64,000 nucleotides of DNA from Bradyrhizobium sp. Ash2021 (GTDB lineage Bacteria; Pseudomonadota; Alphaproteobacteria; Rhizobiales; Xanthobacteraceae): the NCBI RefSeq assembly GCF_031202265.1, contig NZ_CP100604.1:6368501-6432500 (forward strand). The letters are read 5' to 3'. A program made the translations under genes and the position numbers. The notes under the pieces were generated by a model. That model was not told where the DNA came from, made no database searches, and worked only from the letters and a program-made list of their open reading frames with translations. This document shows, one piece after another, positions 7,703-16,120 of this stretch (the first letter of the stretch is position 1; the number at the start of each line of letters is the position of its first letter).

Positions 7703-9523
7703 TCAACGCAGCACGTTCAGCAGATCCTGAACCATGCTGTTGGCCGTGGTGATCACCTTGGTGTTCGCGGAATATGCCTGCTGGGTCACGATCAGCTTGG
7801 TGAACTCGTCGGCGATGTCGGTGTTCGAGCCCTCGAGCGAGGAACCGCTGATCGTACCCGAGGCGCCGATGATCGCCGGCCCCGATTGATCGGTGACGGC
7901 ATAGGCGCCGCCATCGAGCGCTTTCAGGTAGTTGGTGCCGTTGAAATGCGACAACGTGACCGAGGCGAGATCGAGGTTCTGTCCGTTGGAGAAGGTGCCT
8001 ACCACGAGACCGCTATTGCTGATCGCGACCGATTGCAGCTGGCCGGCCGCAAAGCCGTTCTGCGTGATGTTGTTGATGGTCGCCGCGCCACCGGTGGTGG
8101 CAAATTGGGTCAGGCCGCCGGACCCGACGTTGATCGTGAGAGTGCCGAGCGACTGGCCGCTGACCTGTACGTTCGTCACCGGGATCGCCGAACCTGTCGG
8201 GCTGATCAATGCGCCGTTGGCGCCGAAGGTGAAGTTCGTGCCGACGTTGGTCCAGCCGGGATTTGTACCGGTCGCGGCGGGATCGTTCTGATAAAAAAGA
8301 TTCCACGTGTCCTGATGTCCGGCGCCGAGCGTGGAGCTGTCAACCTTGGCCCATCGCATTTGCAAGTTGACCGGCGTTCCCGCGGCGTTGAAAGCCGTTA
8401 CCGCGCCACCGCTGATGCTTTCCTTCTGAAACGTCCCGGTGTCGTTGCCAATGACGATGCCGGTGCCGGGGGGGCCGGCGGCTCGCGCCAGCGCGACGGT
8501 ACCGGAGGCCGGCAGGCCGAGTGCTGCGAACGCGTTCTGCGCCGACGCCGAAGTGGTGATCGTTAGATCTTGCCCGGTGCCCGTGTTCAGCGTGATCACG
8601 CCGCCAGCGAGGGTCGGCGCGGCGCCGGTGACCGAACCGATTTTCGACAGCAGGGTACCGACCGAGTCGGAGATGTCGATATTATTGCCTGACGTGCCGG
8701 ATACCGAGCCGGTGTTCACAAAATGAAATGTCGTACCATCGACGGTAATGGTGTCGCCGGCCGCAAAGCCCGTCGTCAGCGTGTTGCTTCCCGCCGCCCC
8801 GGAAAGTGTCGTTGAGGTTGTGATCGCGGCCGGAAGCTGACTCGACGCGGCGGTGCCGTTCACGGATGCGTTGACGAAAGTCGGGGTGCCTATCACCAGG
8901 GGATTTTGGGCGAAATCACCGGGGTTCAGGACGCCCGCAGCCAACACCGAGCCGGCGAGAGCGGTGGTGCTTGCCGGCGTCAGCGGCGTGGTCGGAAGGT
9001 TCGCGGCGTATTGAATGGCGCTGGTGGCCTCCGCCGGAACGAAATTGTTCTGGAACTGCAGCACCTGCGGCACGTTGCCGAGCGGGTTTCCGGTTTTGGG
9101 ATCGACCGCCACGCCCATCAGGTAATAGCCGGCGCCGTTGACCAGATTGCCGTTGGCGTTGACCTGGAAATCGCCACGACGGGTATAATCGGTGACGCCG
9201 TTGAAAACCGGCACATTGTCCGTGACCCCGATCGCCTTTTGCACCGAGAAGAAGCCGTCGCCGTTGATCGCCATGAACGTGGCGACCGTGGACCCTGAGA
9301 CGGTTCCCTGCGAGGTGATGGTCGGTCGTGCGAAGGCCGTGACCGATCCGGAGACTTGCCGGTCGGGGCTCGTCGAATCCGGAACGAGATCGACGAAAGA
9401 GGTGCCTATGCCTTTGTAGCCGGTCGTCTGGGCATTCGCGATATTGCCGGAAATGTTCTGAAGCGCGAAGGATTGCGCCTGCAGGCCCGCAACGGAAGTA
9501 TTGAGAGCGTCGAAGATACCCAT
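7703..9523 (-). CDS. flgE: Flagellar hook protein
   Basis: A 606-residue hook protein. It begins MGIFDALNTSVAGLQAQS and carries NISGNIANAQTTGYKG, the axial-protein signature, followed by FMAINGDGFFSV. The C-terminus DIADEFTKLIVTQQAYSAN is typical of FlgE. The frame is open 24 codons further upstream, but the ATG at 9521-9523 has GGAG at the right distance and matches the family N-terminus. The protein is longer than enteric FlgE (about 400), partly because of the domain at residues 240-337 shared with FlgL. It is the first gene after the sigma-54-type promoter near 9600, and leads flgK and flgL. It would polymerise into the hook outside the cell. Confidence 0.93.
   Translation of the reverse strand: MGIFDALNTSVAGLQAQSFALQNISGNIANAQTTGYKGIGTSFVDLVPDSTSPDRQVSGSVTAFARPTITSQGTVSGSTVATFMAINGDGFFSVQKAIGVTDNVPVFNGVTDYTRRGDFQVNANGNLVNGAGYYLMGVAVDPKTGNPLGNVPQVLQFQNNFVPAEATSAIQYAANLPTTPLTPASTTALAGSVLAAGVLNPGDFAQNPLVIGTPTFVNASVNGTAASSQLPAAITTSTTLSGAAGSNTLTTGFAAGDTITVDGTTFHFVNTGSVSGTSGNNIDISDSVGTLLSKIGSVTGAAPTLAGGVITLNTGTGQDLTITTSASAQNAFAALGLPASGTVALARAAGPPGTGIVIGNDTGTFQKESISGGAVTAFNAAGTPVNLQMRWAKVDSSTLGAGHQDTWNLFYQNDPAATGTNPGWTNVGTNFTFGANGALISPTGSAIPVTNVQVSGQSLGTLTINVGSGGLTQFATTGGAATINNITQNGFAAGQLQSVAISNSGLVVGTFSNGQNLDLASVTLSHFNGTNYLKALDGGAYAVTDQSGPAIIGASGTISGSSLEGSNTDIADEFTKLIVTQQAYSANTKVITTANSMVQDLLNVLR
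8513..8806 (-). repeat. FlgE copy of the shared insertion domain
   Basis: FlgE residues 240-337: LSGAAGSNTL, FAAGDTITVDGT, DSVGTLLSKI, GGVITLNT and AFAALGL, in the same order as FlgL residues 340-434. The two copies are clearly diverged, so the similarity is at protein level. Confidence 0.7.
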
Positions 9524-9596
9524 AACATCGTCTCCAAATTCGATCCGGACGGCCCGCCGCTGAGCAAAGCGTTGACCGCAATCGAAGGAGAACATC

Positions 9597-9612
9597 GCAA
9601 GCGTTGTGCCAA
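9597..9612 (-). promoter_or_regulatory. Sigma-54 (-24/-12) promoter for flgE-flgK-flgL
   Basis: On the minus strand the sequence reads TTTGGCACAACGCTTGC. GG and GC are separated by exactly ten bases, the fixed RpoN spacing, and TGGCAC plus TTGC match the -24 and -12 elements. The expected start of transcription is near 9585, giving a leader of about 60 bases before flgE. Class III flagellar hook genes of alphaproteobacteria are commonly RpoN-dependent. Confidence 0.75.
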
Positions 9613-9650
9613 ACTAAAAACTGCAATCATATCAGTCGCATAAATAAAAA

Positions 9651-9672
9651 GCCCCGGTCCAGGGACCGGGGC
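9651..9672 (-). terminator. Intrinsic terminator after msrB
   Basis: GCCCCGGTCC pairs perfectly with GGACCGGGGC. On the minus strand the stem is followed by TTTTTATTTA. It lies 40 bases past the end of msrB and before the flgE promoter, so it insulates the flagellar operon from read-through. Confidence 0.8.
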
Positions 9673-9711
9673 ACAATTGCCGGGCGGGCAACAATTGCCG
9701 GGCTTGAGGCG

Positions 9712-10212
9712 TCAGGTAGCCGACGGCGCTGCGGGGTGAAACACCAGCGCAAAACCGTCCATGCAGTAGCGCAAGCCGGTCGGCTTCGGACCATCGTCGA
9801 AGACATGACCGAGATGGCCGCCGCAGCGGCGGCAGTGAATTTCGGTGCGCAGCATCCCGAAGGTGCGGTCTTCGGTTTTGCCGACGGCGTTGTCGAGCGG
9901 CTGGTAGAAGCTCGGCCAGCCGGTGCCGCTTTCGAACTTCGTCTCCGAGGAGAACAGCGGCAGGTCGCAGCCGGCGCAGGCGAAAATGCCCTTGCGGTGC
10001 TCGTTCAGCAGCGGGCTCGATCCCGGGCGTTCGGTGCCCTCCTTGCGCAGGATTTCATATTGCTGCGGCGTCAGTTGCGCGCGCCATTCGGCATCGGTCT
10101 TTTCGATCTCGAATTTCTCGGCAGCCCGGGCAGACGTCGGGCGCAGCCAGCGGAAAGCGGCAAGGCCAAACAGGCTTGCAACCGATGCGAGCAGGATACG
10201 GCGGTCAATCAT
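9712..10212 (-). CDS. msrB: Exported peptide-methionine (R)-S-oxide reductase
   Basis: A 166-residue MsrB. Two CxxC pairs (Cys79/82 and Cys127/130) form the structural zinc site. The catalytic Cys150 lies in GLRYCMDG, where most relatives have RYCxN. GTGWPSFYQP is the substrate-site signature. The N-terminus has a twin-arginine-like DRRILLASVASLFGLAAF stretch ending near ARA, so the protein is likely exported and would repair oxidised methionine in periplasmic or lipoprotein targets. GGAG lies six bases before the ATG. A strong terminator follows the gene, and it appears to be transcribed alone. Confidence 0.92.
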   Translation of the reverse strand: MIDRRILLASVASLFGLAAFRWLRPTSARAAEKFEIEKTDAEWRAQLTPQQYEILRKEGTERPGSSPLLNEHRKGIFACAGCDLPLFSSETKFESGTGWPSFYQPLDNAVGKTEDRTFGMLRTEIHCRRCGGHLGHVFDDGPKPTGLRYCMDGFALVFHPAAPSAT

Positions 10213-10277
10213 AGTGGTCTCCGTGTGAGGCGGAACATGTCTCGTTCGCCATCAGATACGGCGCGCAGCCCGGGAAG

Positions 10278-11774
10278 TTACACCGGTTCGTCCTGAATTT
10301 TCTCACTTTCTTGCGAGGGCGCGGCCTCCGTTCCGCCCCCATGCGTTTCCGCCCGCACCGGCGGTCCAGGACGCACCGGGCGCGGCCCGCCCGACGGCGG
10401 CGGGCGCCGGGGTGGCGACCTGGTTCCGGCCTGGCGATTGGCCTCGGCCAGGCGCGCCTCGCGGACCTGCTCCCTCGCCCGCGCGCCTTCCCGGTAGCGC
10501 GCCAGCGCGCCGGCGGCGGCGGCGCTTCCCCGCCCCCACATTCCGATCAGCTGGCCCGCGACCCGGCCGGTCGCGCCGCCGGCCCAGACCAGTTCGAACG
10601 GTGAAAACAGCCGCCAACGCCCGTCACCCCACAGGATGCTGCGCGCGATCAATTGCCCGGCCATCGCCGACGTATTCAGGCCCTGGCGGCCGAAGCCGCT
10701 GGCGACCCACAGACCTTTGCGCAGCTGGCCGATCTGCGGCATGCCGTGCACGGTCACTCCGACCGCGCCGCCGAACATGTCGGCCATGGCGACCTTGCCG
10801 AGTTGCGGGAAGACGGTGGCGATCCGGCGCTGAATGGCGGAGCCAAAGCGGCCGGGCTCCGCGTTCCAGGTCGTTTCCGGGCTGGCCCACATCAGGCGGT
10901 CGCCGTCCACGATCCGGAAATGATCGATGCCGTCGCTATCGGTCACCGAGCCCTGAAAGCTGATCACCTCGGCGAGCCGATCGCCGAGCGGCTCGGTGAC
11001 CCCGGCATAGCGCCACACCGGAAGCAGGGTCTCCGACAGCCGCCGCGACGCGGCGCCGAGATGGATGTTGCCGGCCAGCACGATGTACGAGGCGCGCAGC
11101 CGCGCCGAAGGCGTCACGATCCGCTTGCGAATGCCTGAGGAATCGATGCTGACGACCGGCGTATCCTCGAAGATGCGGGCGCCGGCCCGCTTCGCCAGCG
11201 CTGCCAGGCCGTGAACATATTTACGGCCGTCGATCTGGAACGCCCGGGGGTAATGGATGCCGTGGAAATAGCGCCCGGTCTTGAGCTCGGCGCGGACGCG
11301 ATCGACCTGCCAGCCTTCGACCTCGGTCTCGAAATCCTCGCTCAGCGTTTGCAGCCGGTTGATCAGCGTTTCGCCGGCATCGACGTTGGAGACTTCCAGC
11401 GCACCCTCGGTCAGCGCGATGCCCGGCATTAATTCTTCGGTGGCGGCAGCGCGAACATAATCGGCGCCCTCCTTCGACAGCGACCAGAGTTCGCGGGCGT
11501 CCTCGAGGCCGATGCGCTCGATCAAGTCGCCGATCGGCAGACCGTAACCCGGCATGACCGTGCCGAGTTGATGTCCGGACGCGTTCCAGCCGACATGGCG
11601 GCCTTCGAGCACGGCGACGCTGGCGCCAAGGCGCGCGGCCTCCCGCGCCACCGTCAGACCGGCGAGCCCGGCCCCGACCACGCAAATATCGACGTCCATG
11701 TCGAACGAAAGACGCGTGCGAAACGGCGCGTCGTCACCGGCTTGGTCGGGGGTACCTGTGGAAGTCTCGGCCAT
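10278..11774 (-). CDS. FAD-dependent amino-acid/amine oxidoreductase (DAO family)
   Basis: A 498-residue flavoprotein. The N-terminal dinucleotide site VVGAGLAGL lies at residues 32-40 and is followed by the ribose-binding Glu in AVLEGRH. The GLWVASGFGRQGLNTS segment near residue 370 is the C-terminal FAD contact of the DadA / glycine-oxidase / PuuB class. The last 80 residues are Arg/Pro-rich low complexity and probably disordered. The substrate is unknown; a secondary amine or D-amino acid is typical of the family. The start lacks a strong ribosome site and an internal Met near residue 26 (MDVDICVV) is an alternative. Confidence 0.8.
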   Translation of the reverse strand: MAETSTGTPDQAGDDAPFRTRLSFDMDVDICVVGAGLAGLTVAREAARLGASVAVLEGRHVGWNASGHQLGTVMPGYGLPIGDLIERIGLEDARELWSLSKEGADYVRAAATEELMPGIALTEGALEVSNVDAGETLINRLQTLSEDFETEVEGWQVDRVRAELKTGRYFHGIHYPRAFQIDGRKYVHGLAALAKRAGARIFEDTPVVSIDSSGIRKRIVTPSARLRASYIVLAGNIHLGAASRRLSETLLPVWRYAGVTEPLGDRLAEVISFQGSVTDSDGIDHFRIVDGDRLMWASPETTWNAEPGRFGSAIQRRIATVFPQLGKVAMADMFGGAVGVTVHGMPQIGQLRKGLWVASGFGRQGLNTSAMAGQLIARSILWGDGRWRLFSPFELVWAGGATGRVAGQLIGMWGRGSAAAAGALARYREGARAREQVREARLAEANRQAGTRSPPRRPPPSGGPRPVRPGPPVRAETHGGGTEAAPSQESEKIQDEPV

Positions 11775-11863
11775 GGCGTTTTCTTAGGGATCGCTGCGAC
11801 GCTTGTCACCTTGTCCCGGGCATGAGCTTGTAGATTAATTCAGACCGAGACCGAATCGAGATT

Positions 11864-12412
11864 GTGATCATGCGCCGTTTGATGCTGTTGCGTCATGCCA
11901 AGACCGAAAGTAACGCTCCGTCCGGGCAGGACCAGGACCGCCGTCTGGACGACCGCGGCCGGCACGATGCCGCCACGATCGGCGACTGGATCGGCCGGCA
12001 TCCGCCGTTTCCCGACCTCGTGCTGGTTTCACCGGCGGTCCGGGCACTCCAGACCTGGGAGATCGCCCGGGAAGCGATGAAGCATCATGCCCGGCAGCCA
12101 CAGGTCGAATTCCTGCCCGAACTCTACGGCGCCGATCCGGCCCAGCTGTTGCAAACCATCCGTATGGCCTCCGTCAACGATCCGCGGCGGCTCTTGGTGG
12201 TCGGGCATAATCCCGGCATGCACGAACTGGCGCTGACGCTCACCGGCAGCGGCGACGCCGCCGCGAAGAAGGCGCTCGAACACAATTTGCCGACCGCAGG
12301 CTTCGCCATATTCGACTTCGCGACCGACGACTGGAACGATGTCGCGTTCCGCCGCGGCAAACTCGTACTGTTCATCAGCCCGAAATTATTGAAGAGAATT
12401 TCGGGCGATTAG
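11864..12412 (+). CDS. SixA-like histidine phosphatase
   Basis: A 182-residue member of the histidine phosphatase (phosphoglycerate mutase-like) superfamily. The catalytic LLRHAKTE motif lies at the N-terminus (RHG-type; His about residue 11), and the second His is in VVGHNPGMHEL. Length and motif spacing fit the SixA group, which removes phosphate from Hpt-type phosphohistidines. The GTG at 11864 gives the longest form; ATG at 11870 is an equally good start. It is divergent from the FAD oxidoreductase and 56 bases before the stress-protein gene. An Hpt protein exists elsewhere in the window (26429-26806), but no partner link can be shown. Confidence 0.85.
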   Translation: MIMRRLMLLRHAKTESNAPSGQDQDRRLDDRGRHDAATIGDWIGRHPPFPDLVLVSPAVRALQTWEIAREAMKHHARQPQVEFLPELYGADPAQLLQTIRMASVNDPRRLLVVGHNPGMHELALTLTGSGDAAAKKALEHNLPTAGFAIFDFATDDWNDVAFRRGKLVLFISPKLLKRISGD

Positions 12413-12468
12413 GGCTGGCGGACATCCTGATTCCGACGTGCTAAAGTGACCTCGAACAGGAGGCGCAG

Positions 12469-12894
12469 ATGTTCAATTCGATTCTCGTGCCGATCGATCT
12501 GGCCGATACCGATCTGGCGAAGCCTGCGATCGCTACCGCTGCCACGCTGTCGAAGACCTGGAGCGGCTCGGTGCGGCTATTGAACGTGCTGCCGATGACG
12601 CCGGTGATGCTGGCGGAATATGTGCCGGCCGATTTTGACACCCAGCAGCGCGAGATCTCGGAAGAAGCGCTTACGATCGTGGCGCGGGAATCCGGCATCG
12701 AGCCGTCGCGCATATCCACCGCGGTCCGCCAGGGCGGCATTTATCACGAGATCCTCGAAGAGGCGGCCGCGATCAAGGCCGATCTGATCGTGATGACGTC
12801 GCACCGGCCGGCGATGCGGACCTATTTCCTCGGCTCCAATGCCGGCCATGTGGTGCGCTACGCCAAATGCTCGGTGCTGGTGGTGCGGCACTGA
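12469..12894 (+). CDS. Universal stress protein (UspA family)
   Basis: A 141-residue single-domain Usp. It begins FNSILVPIDLADTD and ends with a nucleotide-binding loop GSNAGHVVRYAKCSVLVVRH, which matches the G-x-G-9x-G(S/T) ATP-binding pattern. AGGAGG precedes the ATG at good spacing. It is small, cytosolic and probably dimeric. It follows the SixA-like gene by 56 bases in the same direction, so they may be co-transcribed. Its exact role is unknown; family members act in stress survival and adhesion. Confidence 0.9.
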   Translation: MFNSILVPIDLADTDLAKPAIATAATLSKTWSGSVRLLNVLPMTPVMLAEYVPADFDTQQREISEEALTIVARESGIEPSRISTAVRQGGIYHEILEEAAAIKADLIVMTSHRPAMRTYFLGSNAGHVVRYAKCSVLVVRH

Positions 12895-12921
12895 TATATC
12901 CACGCAAAACAGCGGAGGCGA

Positions 12922-13594
12922 TCAGAAAATCCCGGGCAACAGCATCGCGACCCGCTGGCGATATCGCCGGTACTGATCGCCGAAGAAGGCAAGAAGATCG
13001 CGCTCCTCGAGCCAGATGCCGATGAACAGGTAGGCCGTCATCGCGCCGGCGAACAGGAAGTGGCCTGCCGTCATGACCGGCGCCGAGCACCCGCTTGCGT
13101 CCGAACCCTTCGAAATGCCCGGTCAGGAAGGTGCCGAATACGAGCAGCCAGCCGAACAGCGACAGCGAATGGATCGCCGCCACCGCGCGCGGATCAGCCG
13201 CCCGCCACACCACGGCAGGCAACGGCTGCCATGCCGCGAACAAGACGATGAGCACCAGACTGGTGCACAGCACATATGTGCTTCGCTCCACCAAAGGCGG
13301 GACGTGCCGGGTCAACACACGCTTGAAGCCACGCCGCGCCATGGCACTGTGTTGAGCCACGAAGAGGCCGAGCAACTGCAGGTCGATGCAAAGCGCCACC
13401 GAGGACGGCCAGGTCGCGCCGGTATCGATCTGCTTGGGAACGACGACGCCGCTGACGAAACCGACCGCGTAAAGCAGCGTCGCGAGAAAGATCGCATAGA
13501 CCGCAACGCCATAGCCGATGCCGAGAAGTCTTGCGAGACTTCCCGCGGTCGGCCGGCCGATGCGGTGCGACCGATGGTCAACCGCGATGGTCAT
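12922..13594 (-). pseudogene. mddA: Broken methanethiol S-methyltransferase-like gene (MddA/NnrU family)
   Basis: Reading from 13594, the first 169 residues are a normal membrane protein of the MddA/NnrU family (LLGIGYGVAVYAIFLATLLY; PPLVERSTYVLCTSLVL; SLFGWLLVFGTFL). After FEGFGRKRV the frame is lost. The true C-terminus follows in another frame from about 13073 to 12922: [16 protein letters not shown], then [19 protein letters not shown] and [11 protein letters not shown], with a stop at 12922-12924. Between the two parts about 25-30 residues expected in intact relatives, including the RHPxYLGF segment, are missing. This means an internal deletion that also shifted the frame, so the gene cannot make a normal enzyme. 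MddA methylates methanethiol to dimethyl sulfide. It is convergent with the stress-protein gene. Confidence 0.8.
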
Positions 13595-13644
13595 GTTGTT
13601 TTCCTGTCGAGTTCGAACTCATTGCGCCCTTGGGGCGGCGGCGT

Positions 13645-13881
13645 TCAGCGAAGCCGGCCGAGTTCCCGATCGACAATGCCCCAGACCGCCCGCTCGATGT
13701 GACAGCGGCTGATCCCGATATCGCGGAGCGCACGATCGTCCAGTTGCCGCAGCGCTTTGATGGCTTCCCGGCGAACCCAATTGGCGGCGAGGTTATTCAC
13801 CCAACCTTCGATCCAACGGACAAGTCCACCGGACGGGTTGGCGGACGTGCGTTGCGCGGCAGTCGAGGACATCGTGGTCAT
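13645..13881 (-). CDS. Small DUF1127 protein
   Basis: A 78-residue basic protein. The C-terminal part has the DUF1127 pattern: WVRREAIKALRQLDDRALRDIG followed by ISRCHIERAVWG. GGAGAAG precedes the ATG at 13879-13881; longer upstream reading is not supported. Several DUF1127 proteins in alphaproteobacteria affect phosphate or stress responses and RNA turnover, but no role can be assigned here. It is divergent from the MocR regulator, with a 182-base shared promoter region. Confidence 0.8.
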   Translation of the reverse strand: MTTMSSTAAQRTSANPSGGLVRWIEGWVNNLAANWVRREAIKALRQLDDRALRDIGISRCHIERAVWGIVDRELGRLR

Positions 13882-13980
13882 TTTTCTTCTCCGGTTGGCT
13901 TTCGTCCGGCAAGGCGATGCCGCTGGCGCAAACGCTGACCGACAGCGGCTGCACCATTTGTGACGTTGGATTGCTTGCTC

Positions 13981-14061
13981 CTCAGTGCAATCGCTGGGTT
14001 GATATGACCTAGATGATCCGGTACATTTCTCGGTGCAAGTAAAGCATTGCTCTCGGTGCAA
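13981..14061. promoter_or_regulatory. Three CTCRGTGCAA repeats before the MocR gene
   Basis: CTCAGTGCAA at 13981-13990, CTCGGTGCAA at 14029-14038 and CTCGGTGCAA at 14052-14061, all in the same orientation. The last ends two bases before the MocR ATG. MocR-type regulators often bind direct repeats in their own promoter region, so autoregulation is a fair inference. Confidence 0.5.
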
Positions 14062-14063
14062 TA

Positions 14064-15407
14064 ATGTCGAAATTCGAATATCTCAGGCTTGCCGATGCGG
14101 TCGCCGCCGAGATCGCCAATGGCGGCCTCAAGCCCGGCGACCGCCTGCCGCCGCAGCGCAGCTTCGCCTATGAGCGCAAGATCGCGGTTTCGACCGCGAG
14201 CCGCGTCTACACCGAGCTGTTGCGCCGCGGCCTCGTGGTCGGTGAGGTCGGACGCGGCACCTTCATCTCTGGACAGCCGCGCCGCGGGATGTCAGCGCCG
14301 ACCGAGCCGCGCGGCGCCCGCATCGACCTGGAAATCAACTACCCGCTGCTGCCGAACCAATCGGCCCTGATCGCAAAAAGCCTCGAAGGCCTGGAGCGGC
14401 CGGAAGCGCTAGAGGCCGCATTGAGGCAAGGCACCAGTGCAGGGACGAAGGCTGCGAGAAACATCTCGGCGGATTTCCTGTCCCAGAACGGCTGGTCGGC
14501 TCCCGCTGAGCAGTTCGTGTTCACCGCCAACGGCCGGCAAAGCATTGGCGCCGCCCTTTCCGCGATCGTGCCGCCCGGCGGCCGCTGCGGCGTCGAGGCG
14601 CTGACCTATCCCTTCATCAAAGGCATCGCCGCCCGGCTCGGGGTGACGCTGGTGCCGCTGGCGATGGACGAACACGGCGTGCGGCCGGACGCGGTACAGA
14701 AAGCCCGCCGTGAAGCGCATCTCGGCGCGCTGTACATCCAGCCGACGATTCAGAATCCGCTGGGCATGACGATGCCGGGCTCACGGCGCGCCGACCTGTT
14801 GCGCGTCGTCGAAAAACTCGGCCTCACCGTGATCGAGGATGCGGTTTATGGCTTCCTCGATGACGAGGCGCCACTGGCGGCATTGGCGCCGGATTCCTGC
14901 GTCGTGATCGACAGCCTTTCCAAGAAGGTAGCCCCAGGCCTCGCGCTCGGCTTCATCGTTCCGCCGCCACGTTTGCGCGAGAGCGTCATGGCATCCGTAC
15001 GATCAGGCGGATGGACCGCGTCAGGCTATGCCTTCGCGGCCGCACAGCGGATGATGGCCGACGGCACAGCGTCCGAACTCGTCAGGCTCAAGCGCGCCGA
15101 TGCGCGGCGCCGTCAACAGCTGGCAGCGGAGCGGCTTGCCGGTTTCGAAATCCAGACCAATCCGAAATCCTATCATCTGTGGCTGACACTGCCGCCGCAC
15201 TGGCGGTCGCAGACATTCGTCGCCGCCGCGGCCCGCCGCGACATCGCGCTGACGCCCTCGTCGACCTTTGCGGTGAGCCCCGGGCACGCGCCTAATGCGA
15301 TACGGCTGGCGCTGGCCGCACCGCCCATCGATCAGCTCGATGCAGGACTGCGAACGCTGGCGGGAATGCTGCGCGCCAACGAAGAGGATTTTGAATCCAC
15401 CGAATAG
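14064..15407 (+). CDS. MocR-family transcriptional regulator (GntR HTH fused to aminotransferase-like domain)
   Basis: A 447-residue two-domain protein. Residues 1-70 form a winged HTH of the GntR type (LADAVAAEIANGGLKPGDRL; VSTASRVYTELLRRG). Residues 95-440 are a fold-type I aminotransferase: IQNPLG near 230, EDAVYG with Asp and Tyr near 259 and 262, and SLSKK with the likely PLP Lys287. MocR proteins use PLP or a PLP adduct as effector and control amino-acid, GABA, taurine or vitamin B6 genes. The target is unknown; the divergent DUF1127 gene and the gene itself are candidates. No clear ribosome site lies before the ATG; the mRNA may be leaderless. Confidence 0.9.
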   Translation: MSKFEYLRLADAVAAEIANGGLKPGDRLPPQRSFAYERKIAVSTASRVYTELLRRGLVVGEVGRGTFISGQPRRGMSAPTEPRGARIDLEINYPLLPNQSALIAKSLEGLERPEALEAALRQGTSAGTKAARNISADFLSQNGWSAPAEQFVFTANGRQSIGAALSAIVPPGGRCGVEALTYPFIKGIAARLGVTLVPLAMDEHGVRPDAVQKARREAHLGALYIQPTIQNPLGMTMPGSRRADLLRVVEKLGLTVIEDAVYGFLDDEAPLAALAPDSCVVIDSLSKKVAPGLALGFIVPPPRLRESVMASVRSGGWTASGYAFAAAQRMMADGTASELVRLKRADARRRQQLAAERLAGFEIQTNPKSYHLWLTLPPHWRSQTFVAAAARRDIALTPSSTFAVSPGHAPNAIRLALAAPPIDQLDAGLRTLAGMLRANEEDFESTE

Positions 15408-15432
15408 ACCGGCTCCAGGTCACCCTCGCCGC

Positions 15433-16026
15433 TCAATTGACCGGCCACTCCGCGATAAAACCCTTCGCCTTGTAGGGCTCGATCTTGTCCCATTCGAAGA
15501 GGATACGGCGGCGGAATTCGGGATCAGTATGCCACAGCGCCCGCGGCGTCTTGAAACTATCGACCATGACCAGCATCTTCTCCACTTCCGGCCAGTGGCG
15601 CTGCAGCGTCATCGGATAGCGGCGCGCGGTCCAGGTATTGCCGAGACAGATCACGCTGCGGATATTTTTCAATCCGAGCGCGGCGTCGATAAGCGGCAGC
15701 GAGAAGATCACGTTTTCGCCGGTGTTCATCGCGCGATGCTCCCGCAGAATACGGTCGGCCGGAATGCCGCGCGCGGTCATCACCTCCGCGATAATTTCGC
15801 ATTCCGAACGATTCGATCCCGGCGTGATCCCGCCGCTCACGATGGACCAGCGAAAGTAGCCCTTGCTCCAGAGCCGGCAGGCTTCATCGACACGCTCGCC
15901 GACGTCTTCGCGGGTGCCGAACACGAACAACAGATCGGCAGGTTGCAATGGCGTCTCGATCAGGTGCCGTGCATTGATCTCGGCGATTTCGGCCTCAGTC
16001 GGCAAACGCGCGCTTCGATCCACCAT
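15433..16026 (-). CDS. YdcF/DUF218 family protein
   Basis: A 197-residue protein of the YdcF-like (DUF218, SanA/ElyC) fold. Typical blocks are ADLLFVFGTREDVGERVDEA, SIVSGGITPGSNRSECEII and EHRAMNTGENVIFS. YdcF of E. coli binds S-adenosylmethionine, while other relatives act in envelope carbon metabolism; function here is unknown. There is no signal peptide or membrane segment. I chose the ATG at 16024-16026; the longer form would begin with TTG and adds no conserved sequence. It ends 26 bases from the MocR gene, convergent with it. Confidence 0.8.
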   Translation of the reverse strand: MVDRSARLPTEAEIAEINARHLIETPLQPADLLFVFGTREDVGERVDEACRLWSKGYFRWSIVSGGITPGSNRSECEIIAEVMTARGIPADRILREHRAMNTGENVIFSLPLIDAALGLKNIRSVICLGNTWTARRYPMTLQRHWPEVEKMLVMVDSFKTPRALWHTDPEFRRRILFEWDKIEPYKAKGFIAEWPVN

Positions 16027-16120
16027 GGCATGCTCATGTCTGCCCTTGAAAACATGCCCGCACGATGCCGCGCGCAAGCTGCTTTACGAAGTCACATTTC
16101 ATTGCGCTTGATTGCGATGG

